Shown here in pieces: positions 39,499 to 48,399 of a DNA stretch of 64,000 nt. A model generated the notes under the pieces. That model made no database searches. It was not told the origin of the DNA and saw nothing but the letters and a program-made list of their open reading frames with translations. Source of the DNA: Ardenticatenaceae bacterium (lineage in GTDB: Bacteria; Chloroflexota; Anaerolineae; Promineifilales; Promineifilaceae); contig JACKBV010000002.1 of the NCBI GenBank assembly GCA_020634315.1, positions 248,001 through 312,000 of the forward strand, given 5' to 3'. The position numbers were made by a program, and so were the translations under genes. Position 1 is the stretch's first letter; each line of letters begins with the position of its first letter.

Positions 39499-41166
39499 CT
39501 AGGCCCACATGTTGCCGTCCGGCGCACGCGTAAACAACACAGGGATCGCCCAGAAAATGCTATCTTCATCATCGAAGCTGGCCCCGATACGCGCTTCCGT
39601 AATTGCTGTTTCCAACGGTTCGCCATCGGCTAAAAATTCGTAGAAGTCCTGCATAAACGGCCGTGCCATTTCCTCTGGTACAGCAAACTGCATCGCCACA
39701 ACCGCTGGCATACCATCCCACACTAACCGTGGAGCTACCCCCATAAACGCTTCCGCCTCTTTGCCGACAGCGGCTGTTTCACACGCACTCAGTACCACCA
39801 ATTTGGTACTGGTACTGCGCGTCAACTTCAGCATGTCAGATGCATCCACAGGCTGTGCGTTGCCATTGTCATCTTGCAGCACAATCGCCCCTTCCCCATC
39901 CTCTTTCAACATGCCATGCCCCGTAAAGTGCAAAATATGCGGATCATATTTGCGATACACACGGCGCAGTTCCCCCCGTGTCGCGTCAGGCAAAATTTTC
40001 ACCTCGACACGGCCTGCTTCTGTCAGCTTTTTCAGCGCGTTTTCAATTAGCGCCGTTTCCGCCTTGACATCTAATGTATCCATGCCTGCTGGACTGGCCA
40101 TAACCACCAAAACACGCACTTTTTGCGGCACACTAATAGACTTGGAGGAACGATCTGTCGGTGTGTAACGCACCACTGGTGTTTCCGTATTTAGTGCCAG
40201 ATAATCGCGATCATCCAGGCAATATTCCCACGGTATTTGTTGCAATTGGGTTGCTTTCCGATCAATATGCAAGCGTACACGCAGTCCCTTTTTGCCTTTC
40301 TCTTGGGCGACACCTAAATTACGCGAAAATAATTTATCAATATCAGAAGGAAACAGGAATTTGTATAATGCTTTGCCAAATTCCTTGGCCTCATCCGCAG
40401 AGGCGATGAGGTCGCGCAAGTAAGCAGCAATGTCCTGGAAGTTTTGGTCATCCAGGGGTAATTTTTGCACAATACGCTGCGTCTGTAACCCCAGAGAATC
40501 GGCATTTACCTCATATGTCCCATCCCCACGATCCAGACCGATATGAATATCAAAATCCGCATATTCGATGAGTTCATCCAGCTCAACATCAACATCGCCG
40601 TTAGCCTGGGATGATGCCTGTTGTGTGGTTGTCGTTGTGGACGATGTTCCTTGTGCGGGCAATGTAGTCTGTTGACCCATCGCAGCGGCGGCGGTGCGGA
40701 AGATGTCGAGTTTCAGGCCCGGCTTGGCCTGCTCAATGGCAGCAATCAGGTCGGCAAAACGGCCGTTTTCCATTGCATGATCTTGCAGCCGCCACACTCC
40801 CTCTTCCTTCAAAAAATCATTCGAGGAGAGGTCTGACCCTAATTCGATGGCGGATAGGCGCAAAGCCTGGCAGTTAAATTGCAAACGTTGGCACAGCGCC
40901 ATAATCCCGTTCACATCAAAATTTTCCTTGATGATCATGAACAGGTATGGGTAAAGCTGTAAATTGGGGCGAAAACGCTGCAACCAATCCAACAAACGGT
41001 CTGTCCGCCCCAGACGCCCCGATAGCAAAATCAATTCACGCGCACGCGAACGTCTTTCGCTCGGCAAGTCTTCAACTTCAACGCCTAACTCAAAACAAAC
41101 GTCAGCCAATTCATCATTGCTGAAATTTTGCGCTAACTGACTGTTTAAGCCTAACGGTTTATCCAT
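39499..41166 (-). CDS. CHAT-domain caspase-like protease with N-terminal Death-like effector-associated (EAD) repeats
   Basis: 555 aa. The N-terminal 60 residues (FSNDELADVCFELGVEVEDL followed by SRARELILLSGRLGRTDRLL) match the bacterial Death-superfamily EAD, whose usual form is F-S-x-x-E-L-x-x-L-C-F-x-L-G. A second, weaker repeat of the same fold may span about 75-155 (ending FADLIAAIEQAKPGL). A Thr/Gln-rich linker at about 170-190 leads to a middle region and a C-terminal CHAT domain at about 350-550. The catalytic pair is His about 417 in LHFTGHG and Cys about 462 in VVLSACETA, so the protease should be active. Family knowledge: EAD-CHAT proteins act in bacterial programmed-death and anti-phage systems, where EADs join sensor and effector by homotypic contacts. 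No NTPase or second EAD protein is adjacent. The only close partner is the unknown gene 45 bp upstream. Confidence 0.85.
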   Translation of the reverse strand: MDKPLGLNSQLAQNFSNDELADVCFELGVEVEDLPSERRSRARELILLSGRLGRTDRLLDWLQRFRPNLQLYPYLFMIIKENFDVNGIMALCQRLQFNCQALRLSAIELGSDLSSNDFLKEEGVWRLQDHAMENGRFADLIAAIEQAKPGLKLDIFRTAAAAMGQQTTLPAQGTSSTTTTTQQASSQANGDVDVELDELIEYADFDIHIGLDRGDGTYEVNADSLGLQTQRIVQKLPLDDQNFQDIAAYLRDLIASADEAKEFGKALYKFLFPSDIDKLFSRNLGVAQEKGKKGLRVRLHIDRKATQLQQIPWEYCLDDRDYLALNTETPVVRYTPTDRSSKSISVPQKVRVLVVMASPAGMDTLDVKAETALIENALKKLTEAGRVEVKILPDATRGELRRVYRKYDPHILHFTGHGMLKEDGEGAIVLQDDNGNAQPVDASDMLKLTRSTSTKLVVLSACETAAVGKEAEAFMGVAPRLVWDGMPAVVAMQFAVPEEMARPFMQDFYEFLADGEPLETAITEARIGASFDDEDSIFWAIPVLFTRAPDGNMWA

Positions 41167-41211
41167 TACAACCTCCTTTTGTCACGATGTTGGTATCGCT
41201 ATAGATGCTAC

Positions 41212-42384
41212 TTACCCCAAACGCACGTCACTGCTCGTAAAACGTGCCGGTTCTGACTGTGTAACATTATGGATCATGGGCAAATGCGCCTCTGTCCCCT
41301 TCTTTTTCAATGTCGTTTTGCCGTGGCGCATAGCCAGGCGCGGAATGTAATCGAGATTGGGATTATAAACCTCATTTGCCACAGCGACTGGCTCTTTATC
41401 CGCCCAAAGCTCTTGCCACGCCTTGGTCATTTCTTCTTGCGCCAGCTTTATTTTTGTCTCGCGCGACAGGCCCAGGGTCGCTTGCAGCGGTTCTGTTGCA
41501 AACTTTTCGCCCCACACTTCGCGCCAATGCAAATCAGTGCAGGCCAGCGTCACCTTACCGTCGCGCGTCCGAATCAACATGTCGAAACGTTCGGCGTCGG
41601 GCACTTCGTGACGGCCGATGAAAAAACCACCGCCAATGTTGGCATCCAGCCAAAAGAACCAGGCACGCAAGGCGACATGCCACTCGTCATACTGGAAAAG
41701 TTCAAAGGAGACTGCGTCCATGTCTAAAATGGTTGGCTGGGTATCATCGGTGATGGTTGCCACAACCTGCCCATCCCACACAACGCTCAATGTGTTTTCT
41801 TCACGGCGCACAAGCAGTGGCAAGTTTTCGGCTGCGGTGTAGCTTACATTTTCTAGCGGCCACCAACGTGGGTCATAGATGGGGATTTTATCGCCGAGGG
41901 GCTGCCATTGGTTAACGGCCGTTTCCTGCCAACGCACCACGCCATCCCCATACCCCTGCGGCTTACGCAGTTCAACGGGCAGCGCAGCAAACACGGCACC
42001 ACTCGCCTCGTCATAAGCTTCAATCGTGAGAACGGCCGTTTCCGGCACATCCGGCCCAATATGTGTCACATTAAAGAAAATAACACTCGTCTCTCCCGGC
42101 TCCAGCGGCACACATTTCTCAAACGCCTTCAAAAAATCCTCCGCCTTCAGACAGGGGCCGTTCTCGTGCCCGCCTCCCCAACTAACGACAAACGCCTCAC
42201 TATCATCGGCAAAAGCGCGAAAAATACCCGCTTCAACTTCAGCGGGACGCACACCACGCGGACGAATACGCAGCGCCGGCGTTGTTTGCTCTGCCGAGAC
42301 TTTCACCTTCAACGTACGCGTCCCCCAGGGGCGATAAGTCAACAAAGCGCTGGCTGCCGCCTGATTCAGTGGGAAATCAATCAT
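41212..42384 (-). CDS. Unknown protein paired with the CHAT protease
   Basis: About 390 aa from ATG 42384, which has AGAGGTGAAGG upstream; GTG 42393 is an alternative. I do not recognise the family. No signal peptide or membrane helix is apparent. The first 150 residues look like beta-rich, immunoglobulin-like strands (VPLEPGETSVIFFNVTHIG, ETAVLTIEAYD). The middle is rich in Trp and aromatic residues (PIYDPRWWPLENVSY, WHVALRAWFFWLDANIGGG). The last 100 residues are more helical and charged (REVWGEKFA, EEMTKAWQELW). The 45 bp gap and shared direction indicate one transcript with the CHAT gene. Given that context it could be a sensor, scaffold or cleavage substrate of the protease; this is inference only. 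Confidence 0.7.
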   Translation of the reverse strand: MIDFPLNQAAASALLTYRPWGTRTLKVKVSAEQTTPALRIRPRGVRPAEVEAGIFRAFADDSEAFVVSWGGGHENGPCLKAEDFLKAFEKCVPLEPGETSVIFFNVTHIGPDVPETAVLTIEAYDEASGAVFAALPVELRKPQGYGDGVVRWQETAVNQWQPLGDKIPIYDPRWWPLENVSYTAAENLPLLVRREENTLSVVWDGQVVATITDDTQPTILDMDAVSFELFQYDEWHVALRAWFFWLDANIGGGFFIGRHEVPDAERFDMLIRTRDGKVTLACTDLHWREVWGEKFATEPLQATLGLSRETKIKLAQEEMTKAWQELWADKEPVAVANEVYNPNLDYIPRLAMRHGKTTLKKKGTEAHLPMIHNVTQSEPARFTSSDVRLG

Positions 42385-42408
42385 GGCCTTCACCTCTTTA
42401 TGTCTACA

Positions 42409-43155
42409 TCAATGCCCTAAAATCTTACTAAAGAACAACTTGGTGCGGTCGTGCTGTGGATTGGTGAACAAATCATCGGGAGCGGCCGTTTCCACCACCA
42501 CACCATCATCCATAAACACAACCCGATCCGCCGCCGCCCGCGCAAACCCCATTTCATGCGTCACCACCACCATCGTCATCCCCTCTTTCGCCAGCAGCAG
42601 CATCACATCCAGCACTTCCTTGATCATCTCTGGGTCAAGCGCACTCGTCGGCTCATCAAACAACATAATTTTCGGGTTCATTGCCAGCGAACGGGCAATC
42701 GCCACCCGCTGCTGCTGCCCGCCAGACAATTGGCGCGGATATGCGCTTGCCTTCTCTGGAATGCCAACGCGCTCCAACTGCTCCATCGCAATGCGCACAG
42801 CTTCTTCCTTGCCCCGCTTACGCACCAACTGCTGCGCAATAGTCACATTTTCCAACGTGGTCAGATGCGGGAACAAGTTAAACTGTTGAAACACCATTCC
42901 CACTTCCGTGCGCACCTTGTTAATATCCGTTTTCTTACTCTCCAGGTGGATGCCATCAATATAAACCGCGCCGCTGGTGGGCACTTCCAAATGGTTAATA
43001 CAGCGCAATACAGTGCTTTTACCAGAACCGCTGGGGCCGACAATGACCACCACTTCACCCTGGCGCACGCGCAGGCTTACACCTTTCACAGCTTGCACAT
43101 ATCCAAAATATTTGTGCAAATCATCAATCAGAATCACGTCGTTTGAATCAAACAT
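42409..43155 (-). CDS. Polar amino acid ABC transporter, ATP-binding protein (GlnQ/HisP type)
   Basis: 248 aa, normal length for the family. Walker [11 protein letters not shown]-loop [10 protein letters not shown], signature [16 protein letters not shown], Walker [14 protein letters not shown] and the switch His in VVTHEMGFA are all intact. The PHLTTLENV stretch and the short length place it in the polar amino acid uptake (PAAT) group. It powers import through the membrane protein encoded just upstream, whose stop overlaps its start by 8 nt. Because PAAT importers work with a dimeric ATPase and a membrane homodimer or heterodimer, the single permease gene here implies a homodimer. Substrate specificity is set by the binding protein. 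Confidence 0.93.
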   Translation of the reverse strand: MFDSNDVILIDDLHKYFGYVQAVKGVSLRVRQGEVVVIVGPSGSGKSTVLRCINHLEVPTSGAVYIDGIHLESKKTDINKVRTEVGMVFQQFNLFPHLTTLENVTIAQQLVRKRGKEEAVRIAMEQLERVGIPEKASAYPRQLSGGQQQRVAIARSLAMNPKIMLFDEPTSALDPEMIKEVLDVMLLLAKEGMTMVVVTHEMGFARAAADRVVFMDDGVVVETAAPDDLFTNPQHDRTKLFFSKILGH

Positions 43156-43990
43156 TTTTACCTAACCGCCTTTCAAACCAACGCAGCAGCAAACTCAGCG
43201 TCAGGGTCATGCCTAAATAGAGGAACGTGAGAATCAGGTAACTTTCGCGGAAACGGAACGTGCTGCCCGCATAAAGACGCGCCTGTTGTGTAATATCGCG
43301 CACAGCAAGCACCGACACCAACGACGAATCTTTGAGCATGGCAATGAAATCATTACCCAATGCGGGCAAAATATTGCGAATGGCTTGCGGCAAAATGATG
43401 TAGCGCATCGCTTGCCCATGCGTCATGCCCAAAGAGCGTGCCGCTTCCATCTGTCCACGAGAAATGGATTCGATACCGGCGCGGAAGATTTCGGCGAGGA
43501 ATGCCCCATAAATAACGGCTAAAGCGATGATGGCCCGCGAGTTCATGGAGACGCCGCTGTTTTCGCCGCCAATTAATTCTGCTATCCAGGGGACCAATAC
43601 GAAAGCAACTGTGAAGATGAGGACGAGCGTGGGCACACCGCGCACAAATTCGACATAGAAGATTGCCAGGTTTCGCAAAATGACATTGCTGCTAATACGC
43701 CCTAACCCAGCCAGCAATCCCAACAACAGGGAAAAGGTAAAAGCGACCAGAGTTGTGTAGATGGTGACGGAGATACCTTTGCCGATCATGGCAACTAGAT
43801 CGGGGAAGTCTTCCAAACTACCAAGCTCGCCTTTGACAAACAGGAACGCACGATTGAATTCCTCTTGGACAAAGATGAGGATGCCCATTGTGATCAGAAA
43901 CACAATGATGGCGATCAACCACCAGGGAAGTTCACGCCAAATGCTGCCGTCAGCGGACTGTTTGTTTGCTTGTTTCTCAACTGCGGCCAT
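43148..43990 (-). CDS. Polar amino acid ABC transporter, permease protein (HisMQ/GlnP type)
   Basis: 280 aa with an N-terminal extra helix ([19 protein letters not shown]) and the usual helices of a HisMQ-type permease. The inner-membrane loop EAA motif reads [33 protein letters not shown], given here as positions about 193-225, the contact site for the ATPase. [13 protein letters not shown] is the typical family core. The start region is charged and cytoplasmic. The gene follows the binding protein gene after a 136 bp gap that holds a hairpin terminator, and overlaps the ATPase gene. Confidence 0.92.
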   Translation of the reverse strand: MAAVEKQANKQSADGSIWRELPWWLIAIIVFLITMGILIFVQEEFNRAFLFVKGELGSLEDFPDLVAMIGKGISVTIYTTLVAFTFSLLLGLLAGLGRISSNVILRNLAIFYVEFVRGVPTLVLIFTVAFVLVPWIAELIGGENSGVSMNSRAIIALAVIYGAFLAEIFRAGIESISRGQMEAARSLGMTHGQAMRYIILPQAIRNILPALGNDFIAMLKDSSLVSVLAVRDITQQARLYAGSTFRFRESYLILTFLYLGMTLTLSLLLRWFERRLGKNV

Positions 43991-44063
43991 GTGCCCTCCT
44001 CTTTTCGCTATTCAATAATCAATGTACGGTTATGAGAAAATAATACCGTGAAATTGAGAATAT

Positions 44064-44095
44064 GAAAAAAAGAAGCCAGGCGCATTGGCCTGGCT
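44064..44095 (-). terminator. Terminator/attenuator between binding protein and permease genes
   Basis: AGCCAGGC at 44074-44081 pairs with GCCTGGCT at 44088-44095 (6 nt loop). On the - strand the stem is followed by a run of T (CTTTTTTTC). Partial termination here would give more binding protein than membrane components, a common arrangement for ABC importers. Confidence 0.75.
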
Positions 44096-44126
44096 CCTCT
44101 CTTTCTAATAACAAGGGTACAAGTGA

Positions 44127-44978
44127 TTACTCTAGATCGTCGTAGGTGATGGTGAATTTGTCGGAGAAGTATTGATCGGCGAGTTCGTCCAGTTTGCCGC
44201 TGGCACGCATTTCGGCGAGGGCAGCGTTGATTGGGGCAGCCAGGTCACTTCCTTTGGGGAAGATGAAGCCTAGCTGGTCGCTGGAGAGGGATTCGCCCAC
44301 GAGTTTGAGTTCATTGGCGTTGACACCAACGTATCCCTGACCCGCTGTTTCGTCCATGATGACGACATCAATGTCACCAGAGAGAAGTGCCTGCACGGCA
44401 AAGGGGAACTGTTCGAATGCTTCGATACGGTCGGCGTCAAAGAGTTTAACGGCCGTTTCGTAATTCGTCGTACCAGTCTGCGTGCCAATACGAATCTCGG
44501 TATTGTTCTTCACATCATCGACACTGCTAATGCGTGTTTCGTCCTGGCGCACCAACAGCCGCTGCTCAATGCTGATATAGCCATCCGAGAAATCGACGAT
44601 CTCGGCGCGATCATCGGTGATGGTGATGCCATCAGCAGCCATGTCAAACTGCCCATCGGCCACAGCCTGAATCATCCCTTCCCAAGCGGCCTCGACGTAG
44701 ACCGGCTTGCAATTGATGAGAGCGCACATGGCGTCAATTGCATCGTAGTCCCAACCTGCCGGGTCGCCGCTGGTGGGATCAATGTAATTGAACGGCAGAT
44801 AGGCATTTTCCACCGCAATGGTGATCTCGCGACCACCCAGGTCGGGCAGACCGCTAGCCGACTCACTGGCGCTGCTCGATTCCTCAGCAGCCGGTTCGTT
44901 GTTGCCGCCACCGCAAGCAACCAAAACCATGCTCAATATGAGGACAAACAACAGTAACCAAACATTTTTTCCCTTCAT
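44127..44978 (-). CDS. Polar amino acid-binding lipoprotein of the ABC transporter
   Basis: 283 aa with a lipoprotein signal peptide: KGKNV, a hydrophobic core (LLLFVLILSMVLVA) and lipobox LVAC with Cys22, followed by GGGNN and a Ser/Glu-rich linker. The mature protein is a SBP_bac_3 type two-lobed domain, with ITIAVENAYLPFNYID, GWDYDAIDAMCALIN, MAADGITITDDRAEIVDFSD and IGTQTGTTNYETAV. The Asp in FDMAADG and the Arg in DRAEIVDFS correspond to residues that hold the amino acid carboxylate and amino groups in this family. The exact substrate (Gln, Arg or other) cannot be read. RBS AAAGGAG precedes the ATG, and a good promoter lies about 70-95 bp upstream. Confidence 0.92.
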   Translation of the reverse strand: MKGKNVWLLLFVLILSMVLVACGGGNNEPAAEESSSASESASGLPDLGGREITIAVENAYLPFNYIDPTSGDPAGWDYDAIDAMCALINCKPVYVEAAWEGMIQAVADGQFDMAADGITITDDRAEIVDFSDGYISIEQRLLVRQDETRISSVDDVKNNTEIRIGTQTGTTNYETAVKLFDADRIEAFEQFPFAVQALLSGDIDVVIMDETAGQGYVGVNANELKLVGESLSSDQLGFIFPKGSDLAAPINAALAEMRASGKLDELADQYFSDKFTITYDDLE

Positions 44979-44998
44979 ATCTCATCTCCTTTGTATTA

Positions 44999-45023
44999 CC
45001 TTCCTCAACTATTGAGAGGAAGG
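44999..45023 (-). promoter_or_regulatory. 5'-UTR hairpin upstream of the binding protein gene
   Basis: CCTTCCTC at 44999-45006 pairs perfectly with GAGGAAGG at 45016-45023 around a 9 nt loop. It lies between the predicted promoter and the RBS, so it would be in the leader RNA, or it could be an operator for a dimeric regulator. The role is not known. Confidence 0.45.
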
Positions 45024-45045
45024 AGATAAAAATACCTCATTTTTT

Positions 45046-45074
45046 ATTATGGCACGCTCCTTGGCGATTGCCAA
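45046..45074 (-). promoter_or_regulatory. Sigma70-type promoter for the amino acid ABC transporter
   Basis: Read on the - strand: TTGGCA (45074-45069), exactly 17 nt, then CATAAT (45051-45046). Both boxes match the consensus at five of six positions. The expected start is near 45039, giving a leader of about 60 nt. Confidence 0.65.
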
Positions 45075-45122
45075 CAAAATTGTTGTTATGCCAGGATGAC
45101 TGCCATGCCACCTCTCAGGAGG

Positions 45123-45419
45123 CTAAACGGTAACGATGGAATCGTCGGCTCCATGTTCGTTGGGGGCATAGGCATCGGCTTCCCAGTCGTTTTCCCAGCG
45201 TGCGCCATCTAAAAAGTAACGAAACCGATAGGATTGCCCTGCCTCTAAAGAAACGGACTGGCTAAAGCTGCCATCCTTCAGTTTCTTCATTGGCTCTGTG
45301 CCCATGTCCCAATCGTTGAATTCACCAACGAGAACGGCCGTTTCCGCACCAACTTCAGCCGGTAACTTAAACGTTACACGACACACAATGCCCGTTTTAC
45401 TATAGCTCTTCTTTAACAT
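45123..45419 (-). CDS. Small CBM48 / AMPK-type glycogen-binding domain protein
   Basis: 98 aa from the ATG at 45419, which has a strong RBS (AAGGAG, 6 nt spacing). Upstream in-frame codons to 45506 lack one. The sequence is a single isoamylase-N/CBM48 beta-sandwich: VTFKLPAEVGAETAVLVGEF, FNDWDMGTEPMKKLKDGSF, YRFRYFLDGARWENDWEAD and YAPNEHGADDS. The W-E-x-D-x-x-A-x-x-Y-x-P-N-x-x-G ending is the family hallmark for alpha-glucan binding. No catalytic domain is attached. Stand-alone proteins of this type are common in Chloroflexota and Cyanobacteria. Their role is presumed to be in glycogen or energy metabolism but is not established. Confidence 0.85.
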   Translation of the reverse strand: MLKKSYSKTGIVCRVTFKLPAEVGAETAVLVGEFNDWDMGTEPMKKLKDGSFSQSVSLEAGQSYRFRYFLDGARWENDWEADAYAPNEHGADDSIVTV

Positions 45420-45750
45420 CGGTAACTCCTTCTGTTGATTTGTGGCGATACAATGATTGGCAGCGACGTTTTGCTTACTGTACCAGCAATGCACCCACGA
45501 GATCAACCCAATGATGTATTCCTTCTTCTAACTCATAAAATTTGAGTGTATGTAAAAACAGAAGGAATCGCAATAGGTCAACACAGCAGAATCCAGTCTG
45601 GCGGCATTGTACAGAATGCCTGGAATGTGCCGCTCGCGCCACGCGCAAACTGGCCTGATGTACGCCGGTTGATTTTTGCCTGTAAATCAAGGATGATAGC
45701 CAATAACTCTGCGTTCCAAGCGGACGCACGCAAAAAGGATAATTGACAAC
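45420..45750. other. 331 bp divergent intergenic region
   Basis: It separates the CBM48 gene (- strand) from psuG (+ strand). I see the two ribosome sites at its ends. A weak - strand promoter candidate (TTGATC, 18 nt, TACAGT, about 45482-45511) and an imperfect inverted repeat around ACTCATAAAATTTGAGT near 45533 are also present. Short open frames here have no recognisable protein character. Nothing else is supported. Confidence 0.5.
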
Positions 45751-46671
45751 ATGAACGCTTCTTTTGCCGTGTTACCAGAAGTTGCCGCTGCCCTGGCGGC
45801 AAAGCAACCGGTTGTAGCCCTGGAAAGTACCGTGATCACGCACGGGCTGCCCTACCCAGCCAATGTAGAAACGGCCGTTGCCATGGAAACGGCCGTGCGC
45901 GATGGCGGCGCAACGCCAGCAACCATCGCCATCATTCAGGGCCGCATCCACATCGGCCTCACCGCAGACCAAATCGAATATCTGGCAACACGTAACCGCG
46001 ACAATGTGCGCAAATGCAGCCGCCGCGATCTGCCTCTCGTGGTCGCCCAACGCTGGGATGGGGCGACCACCGTCGCCGGCACCATGATTCTCGCCCACGC
46101 GGCAGGCATCCAACTCTTTGCCACCGGTGGCATTGGCGGCGTCCATCGTGGACACCCCTTCGATGTCAGCGCCGACCTGGCTGAACTCAGCCGCACGCCA
46201 GTTGCTGTGGTGTGCAGCGGCGCCAAGTCCATCCTGGATCTGCCTGCTACACGCGAAGTGCTAGAGACAAATGGCGTCCCCGTCATCGGCTACGGCACAG
46301 ATGAAATGCCAGCCTTTTACACCTGGCACAGCGGCCTTCCTGTCGATTTACGCCTGGATGTGCCCGCCGATGTAGCAGCTCTCATTCATGCACAGCAAAA
46401 ACTACATCTGCAAAATGGGATGCTGATTACAGTACCTGCGCCGCAAGCCGCCGTGCTGGACAGCGCAGAAATGGAAACTTATATCGCACAGGCGACCGCA
46501 GAGGCAGACGCTCAGGGTATTCACGGCGCAGCCGCCACGCCCTGGTTGTTGAGCCGTCTGGTAGAATTAACAAACGGCCGTAGCCTGCAAACCAACACAG
46601 CCCTTCTCCGTAATAATGGCTTCGTCGCCGCACAAATTGCCGCCGCCTACGCAGCCATTCATGAACAGTAA
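45751..46671 (+). CDS. psuG: Pseudouridine-5'-phosphate glycosidase
   Basis: 306 aa, the usual length. The enzyme reversibly splits pseudouridine 5'-phosphate to uracil and ribose 5-phosphate in pseudouridine salvage. Diagnostic stretches: VVALESTVITHGLPYP at the start, ATIAIIQGRIHIGL, the catalytic-Lys region in VRKCSRRDLP, ATGGIGGVHRG, VVCSGAKSILDLPATREVLE with the second conserved Lys, and GYGTDEMPAFY. All fit the PsuG/IndA family. No pseudouridine kinase (psuK) gene is adjacent, so the pathway would need a kinase from elsewhere. Two ACGGCCGT palindromes lie 26 bp apart near its start. Confidence 0.95.
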   Translation: MNASFAVLPEVAAALAAKQPVVALESTVITHGLPYPANVETAVAMETAVRDGGATPATIAIIQGRIHIGLTADQIEYLATRNRDNVRKCSRRDLPLVVAQRWDGATTVAGTMILAHAAGIQLFATGGIGGVHRGHPFDVSADLAELSRTPVAVVCSGAKSILDLPATREVLETNGVPVIGYGTDEMPAFYTWHSGLPVDLRLDVPADVAALIHAQQKLHLQNGMLITVPAPQAAVLDSAEMETYIAQATAEADAQGIHGAAATPWLLSRLVELTNGRSLQTNTALLRNNGFVAAQIAAAYAAIHEQ

Positions 46672-46918
46672 ACCCATATTCGCAAAATGCCCCTCTTTTT
46701 TCCTATCGAGATATTGAAGCCCCCTGGGTATAATGAAGGCGCTAAACATATGGGCTAAACAAAAATGTCGTTAATTTTTGGAAAATGTACGCCGTCCGGC
46801 TTTCTGCCATACAAAAAAGCTCTATAATTTGTAGAGAGATGCTATGGTAATATGTAACAAGCAAAAGCATTTATCATGATTGCCCATGTCATGATAACAA
46901 GATAGCGAAAACATACTG
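46672..46918 (+). promoter_or_regulatory. Upstream region of the histidine kinase gene with candidate promoters
   Basis: An AT-rich 247 bp gap. TATAAT occurs at 46729-46734 (weak -35 TCGAGA 17 nt upstream) and again at 46823-46828 inside a small inverted repeat (CTCTATAATTTGTAGAG). A second short repeat, ATCATGA/TCATGAT, lies near 46876-46895 and could be an operator. None is strong enough to choose. Confidence 0.35.
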
Positions 46919-48388
46919 ATGGTAAAAGGGATCGCCAAACTCATCACAAAAGAAACAACTCGCCAACAATGGGCCTTGATAGGCTTCTTTCTGCTGGCGT
47001 TTTTTGTTCAAGGCGCTGCTTTTTATCTGGTTGCCTCATTCTTGTTAAATCAACCAGTTCGTGACTGGATGCCCTGGTTTATTATTGCCAGTCTGGTTCT
47101 GCTATTTATCGCCATCGTGGTTTTGTCCCTCGCTGCTAATTCCGACAAACGTATTACACAAGCCACGCAACAATTCTTCACCAAAGAGGTGGGATATTTG
47201 GAGATGGCGAATAAACGGGCACAGCGCTTGCAAGCTATGGCATCGACTTTGCGTGCGACGCTCAGCTTTGAGCGGGTTGTTGAAGAGGCATTGGATATTT
47301 GCAGCATGGAATTGGAAGAAATGGGCACGCCAAGGCAGTCGCTGGTTGCGGCCGTTTACCTGTTTCGTGGGCAAGTCCTTTACCCGGTTGCCACCCGACT
47401 CTTCATTGGCAATGATATGGAGCGTGTCATCCCTGGACGCGCCGGTATTGTCGGACAGGCGCTGAGTGAAGCCGAACCAGCGGTTACCCATGATCCGCGC
47501 AATGATCCTGAACTGAGCAAGTTTGTTGCCTTCCAAAACTGTGTAACGGCCGTTTGCATTCCTTTGCGTGCCGGTTTCCAGATTTTTGGGGCGATGGTTT
47601 TTGGCTCAGGAACGGCCGTTGAATTGACAGAAGGACACTTTGAACTATTCAACGCGGTCGGCGACCAGGCTGTGATTGCCCTGCAAAATGCGCAGCTCTA
47701 CCAACAGCTAACGGCCGAAAAACAACGACTGATCGAAGCAGACGAAGAAGCACGCAAAGAACTGGCGCGTGACTTGCACGATGGCCCCACACAAAGCATT
47801 GCCGCCATTGCCATGCGCATCAACTTCATCCGTTCATTAATCAGCCGCAACCCACAACAAAGCCTGTCAGAACTGGAAAAAGTCGAAGAGCTGGCGAAAC
47901 GGACTGTCAAAGAAATTCGCGGGATGCTCTTCACTTTGCGTCCCCTGGTGCTGGAGACACAAGGTCTGGCGGCAGCCATCGAAACCGTCATGAGCCGCAT
48001 CCGCGAGGCAGACGGACTGAACATGCGTCTGGTTGGTGGCGAAAATGGCGATCTGCTCAGTGAACAGGCACAAAGTGTCGTCTTTTCCATCGTTGAAGAA
48101 GCGGTGGGCAATGCACGCAAATATTCACAAGCCAAGTTAATTGAAGTGCGCCTTTGGAAAGAAGACAATTTGTTTGTGGCGCGTATCCAGGATGATGGCA
48201 TCGGCTTTGACACGGAAGAGGTGAACCGAGATTACAGCTCGCGTGGCAGCCTGGGCATGGTGAACATGCGCGAGCGTGCCGAACGCATTGACGGTTCGTT
48301 ACGTGTCGAATCTGTGCCCGGCAAGGGTACGGCCGTTACACTTGTCGTTCCCCTCGCCAAACATGGCAGCCTCATCGCCGCCCGCTAA
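46919..48388 (+). CDS. GAF-containing NarL-family membrane histidine kinase
   Basis: 489 aa. Two N-terminal membrane helices (about 18-41 and 51-73) have almost no external loop. A coiled coil leads to GAF at about 100-262. HisKA_3 follows, with DEEARKELARDLHDGPTQS (phospho-His about 287). HATPase_c spans about 365-485 with N box EEAVGNARKYS, G1 DDGIGFD and the SLGMVNMRERAERIDG ending typical of NarX/DesK-type kinases. Such kinases normally phosphorylate a LuxR-type regulator, but none lies in this window, so it is an orphan kinase. The GAF suggests an intracellular ligand or redox cue, and the near-absent sensor loop argues against an external ligand. Five ACGGCCGT or near-variant palindromes lie in the gene. 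It is followed after 11 bp by a glycosyltransferase gene. Confidence 0.9.
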   Translation: MVKGIAKLITKETTRQQWALIGFFLLAFFVQGAAFYLVASFLLNQPVRDWMPWFIIASLVLLFIAIVVLSLAANSDKRITQATQQFFTKEVGYLEMANKRAQRLQAMASTLRATLSFERVVEEALDICSMELEEMGTPRQSLVAAVYLFRGQVLYPVATRLFIGNDMERVIPGRAGIVGQALSEAEPAVTHDPRNDPELSKFVAFQNCVTAVCIPLRAGFQIFGAMVFGSGTAVELTEGHFELFNAVGDQAVIALQNAQLYQQLTAEKQRLIEADEEARKELARDLHDGPTQSIAAIAMRINFIRSLISRNPQQSLSELEKVEELAKRTVKEIRGMLFTLRPLVLETQGLAAAIETVMSRIREADGLNMRLVGGENGDLLSEQAQSVVFSIVEEAVGNARKYSQAKLIEVRLWKEDNLFVARIQDDGIGFDTEEVNRDYSSRGSLGMVNMRERAERIDGSLRVESVPGKGTAVTLVVPLAKHGSLIAAR

Positions 48389-48399
48389 CCAAACTCGCT

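Noticed and set aside
42451..43146. 231-codon frame antisense to the ABC ATPase gene
   Set aside because: His/Gln-rich shadow; the - strand encodes an intact ATPase with all motifs.
45475..45746. Short overlapping frames on both strands between the CBM48 gene and psuG
   Set aside because: No ribosome site, no domain character, and both strands open over the same bases. Treated as intergenic.
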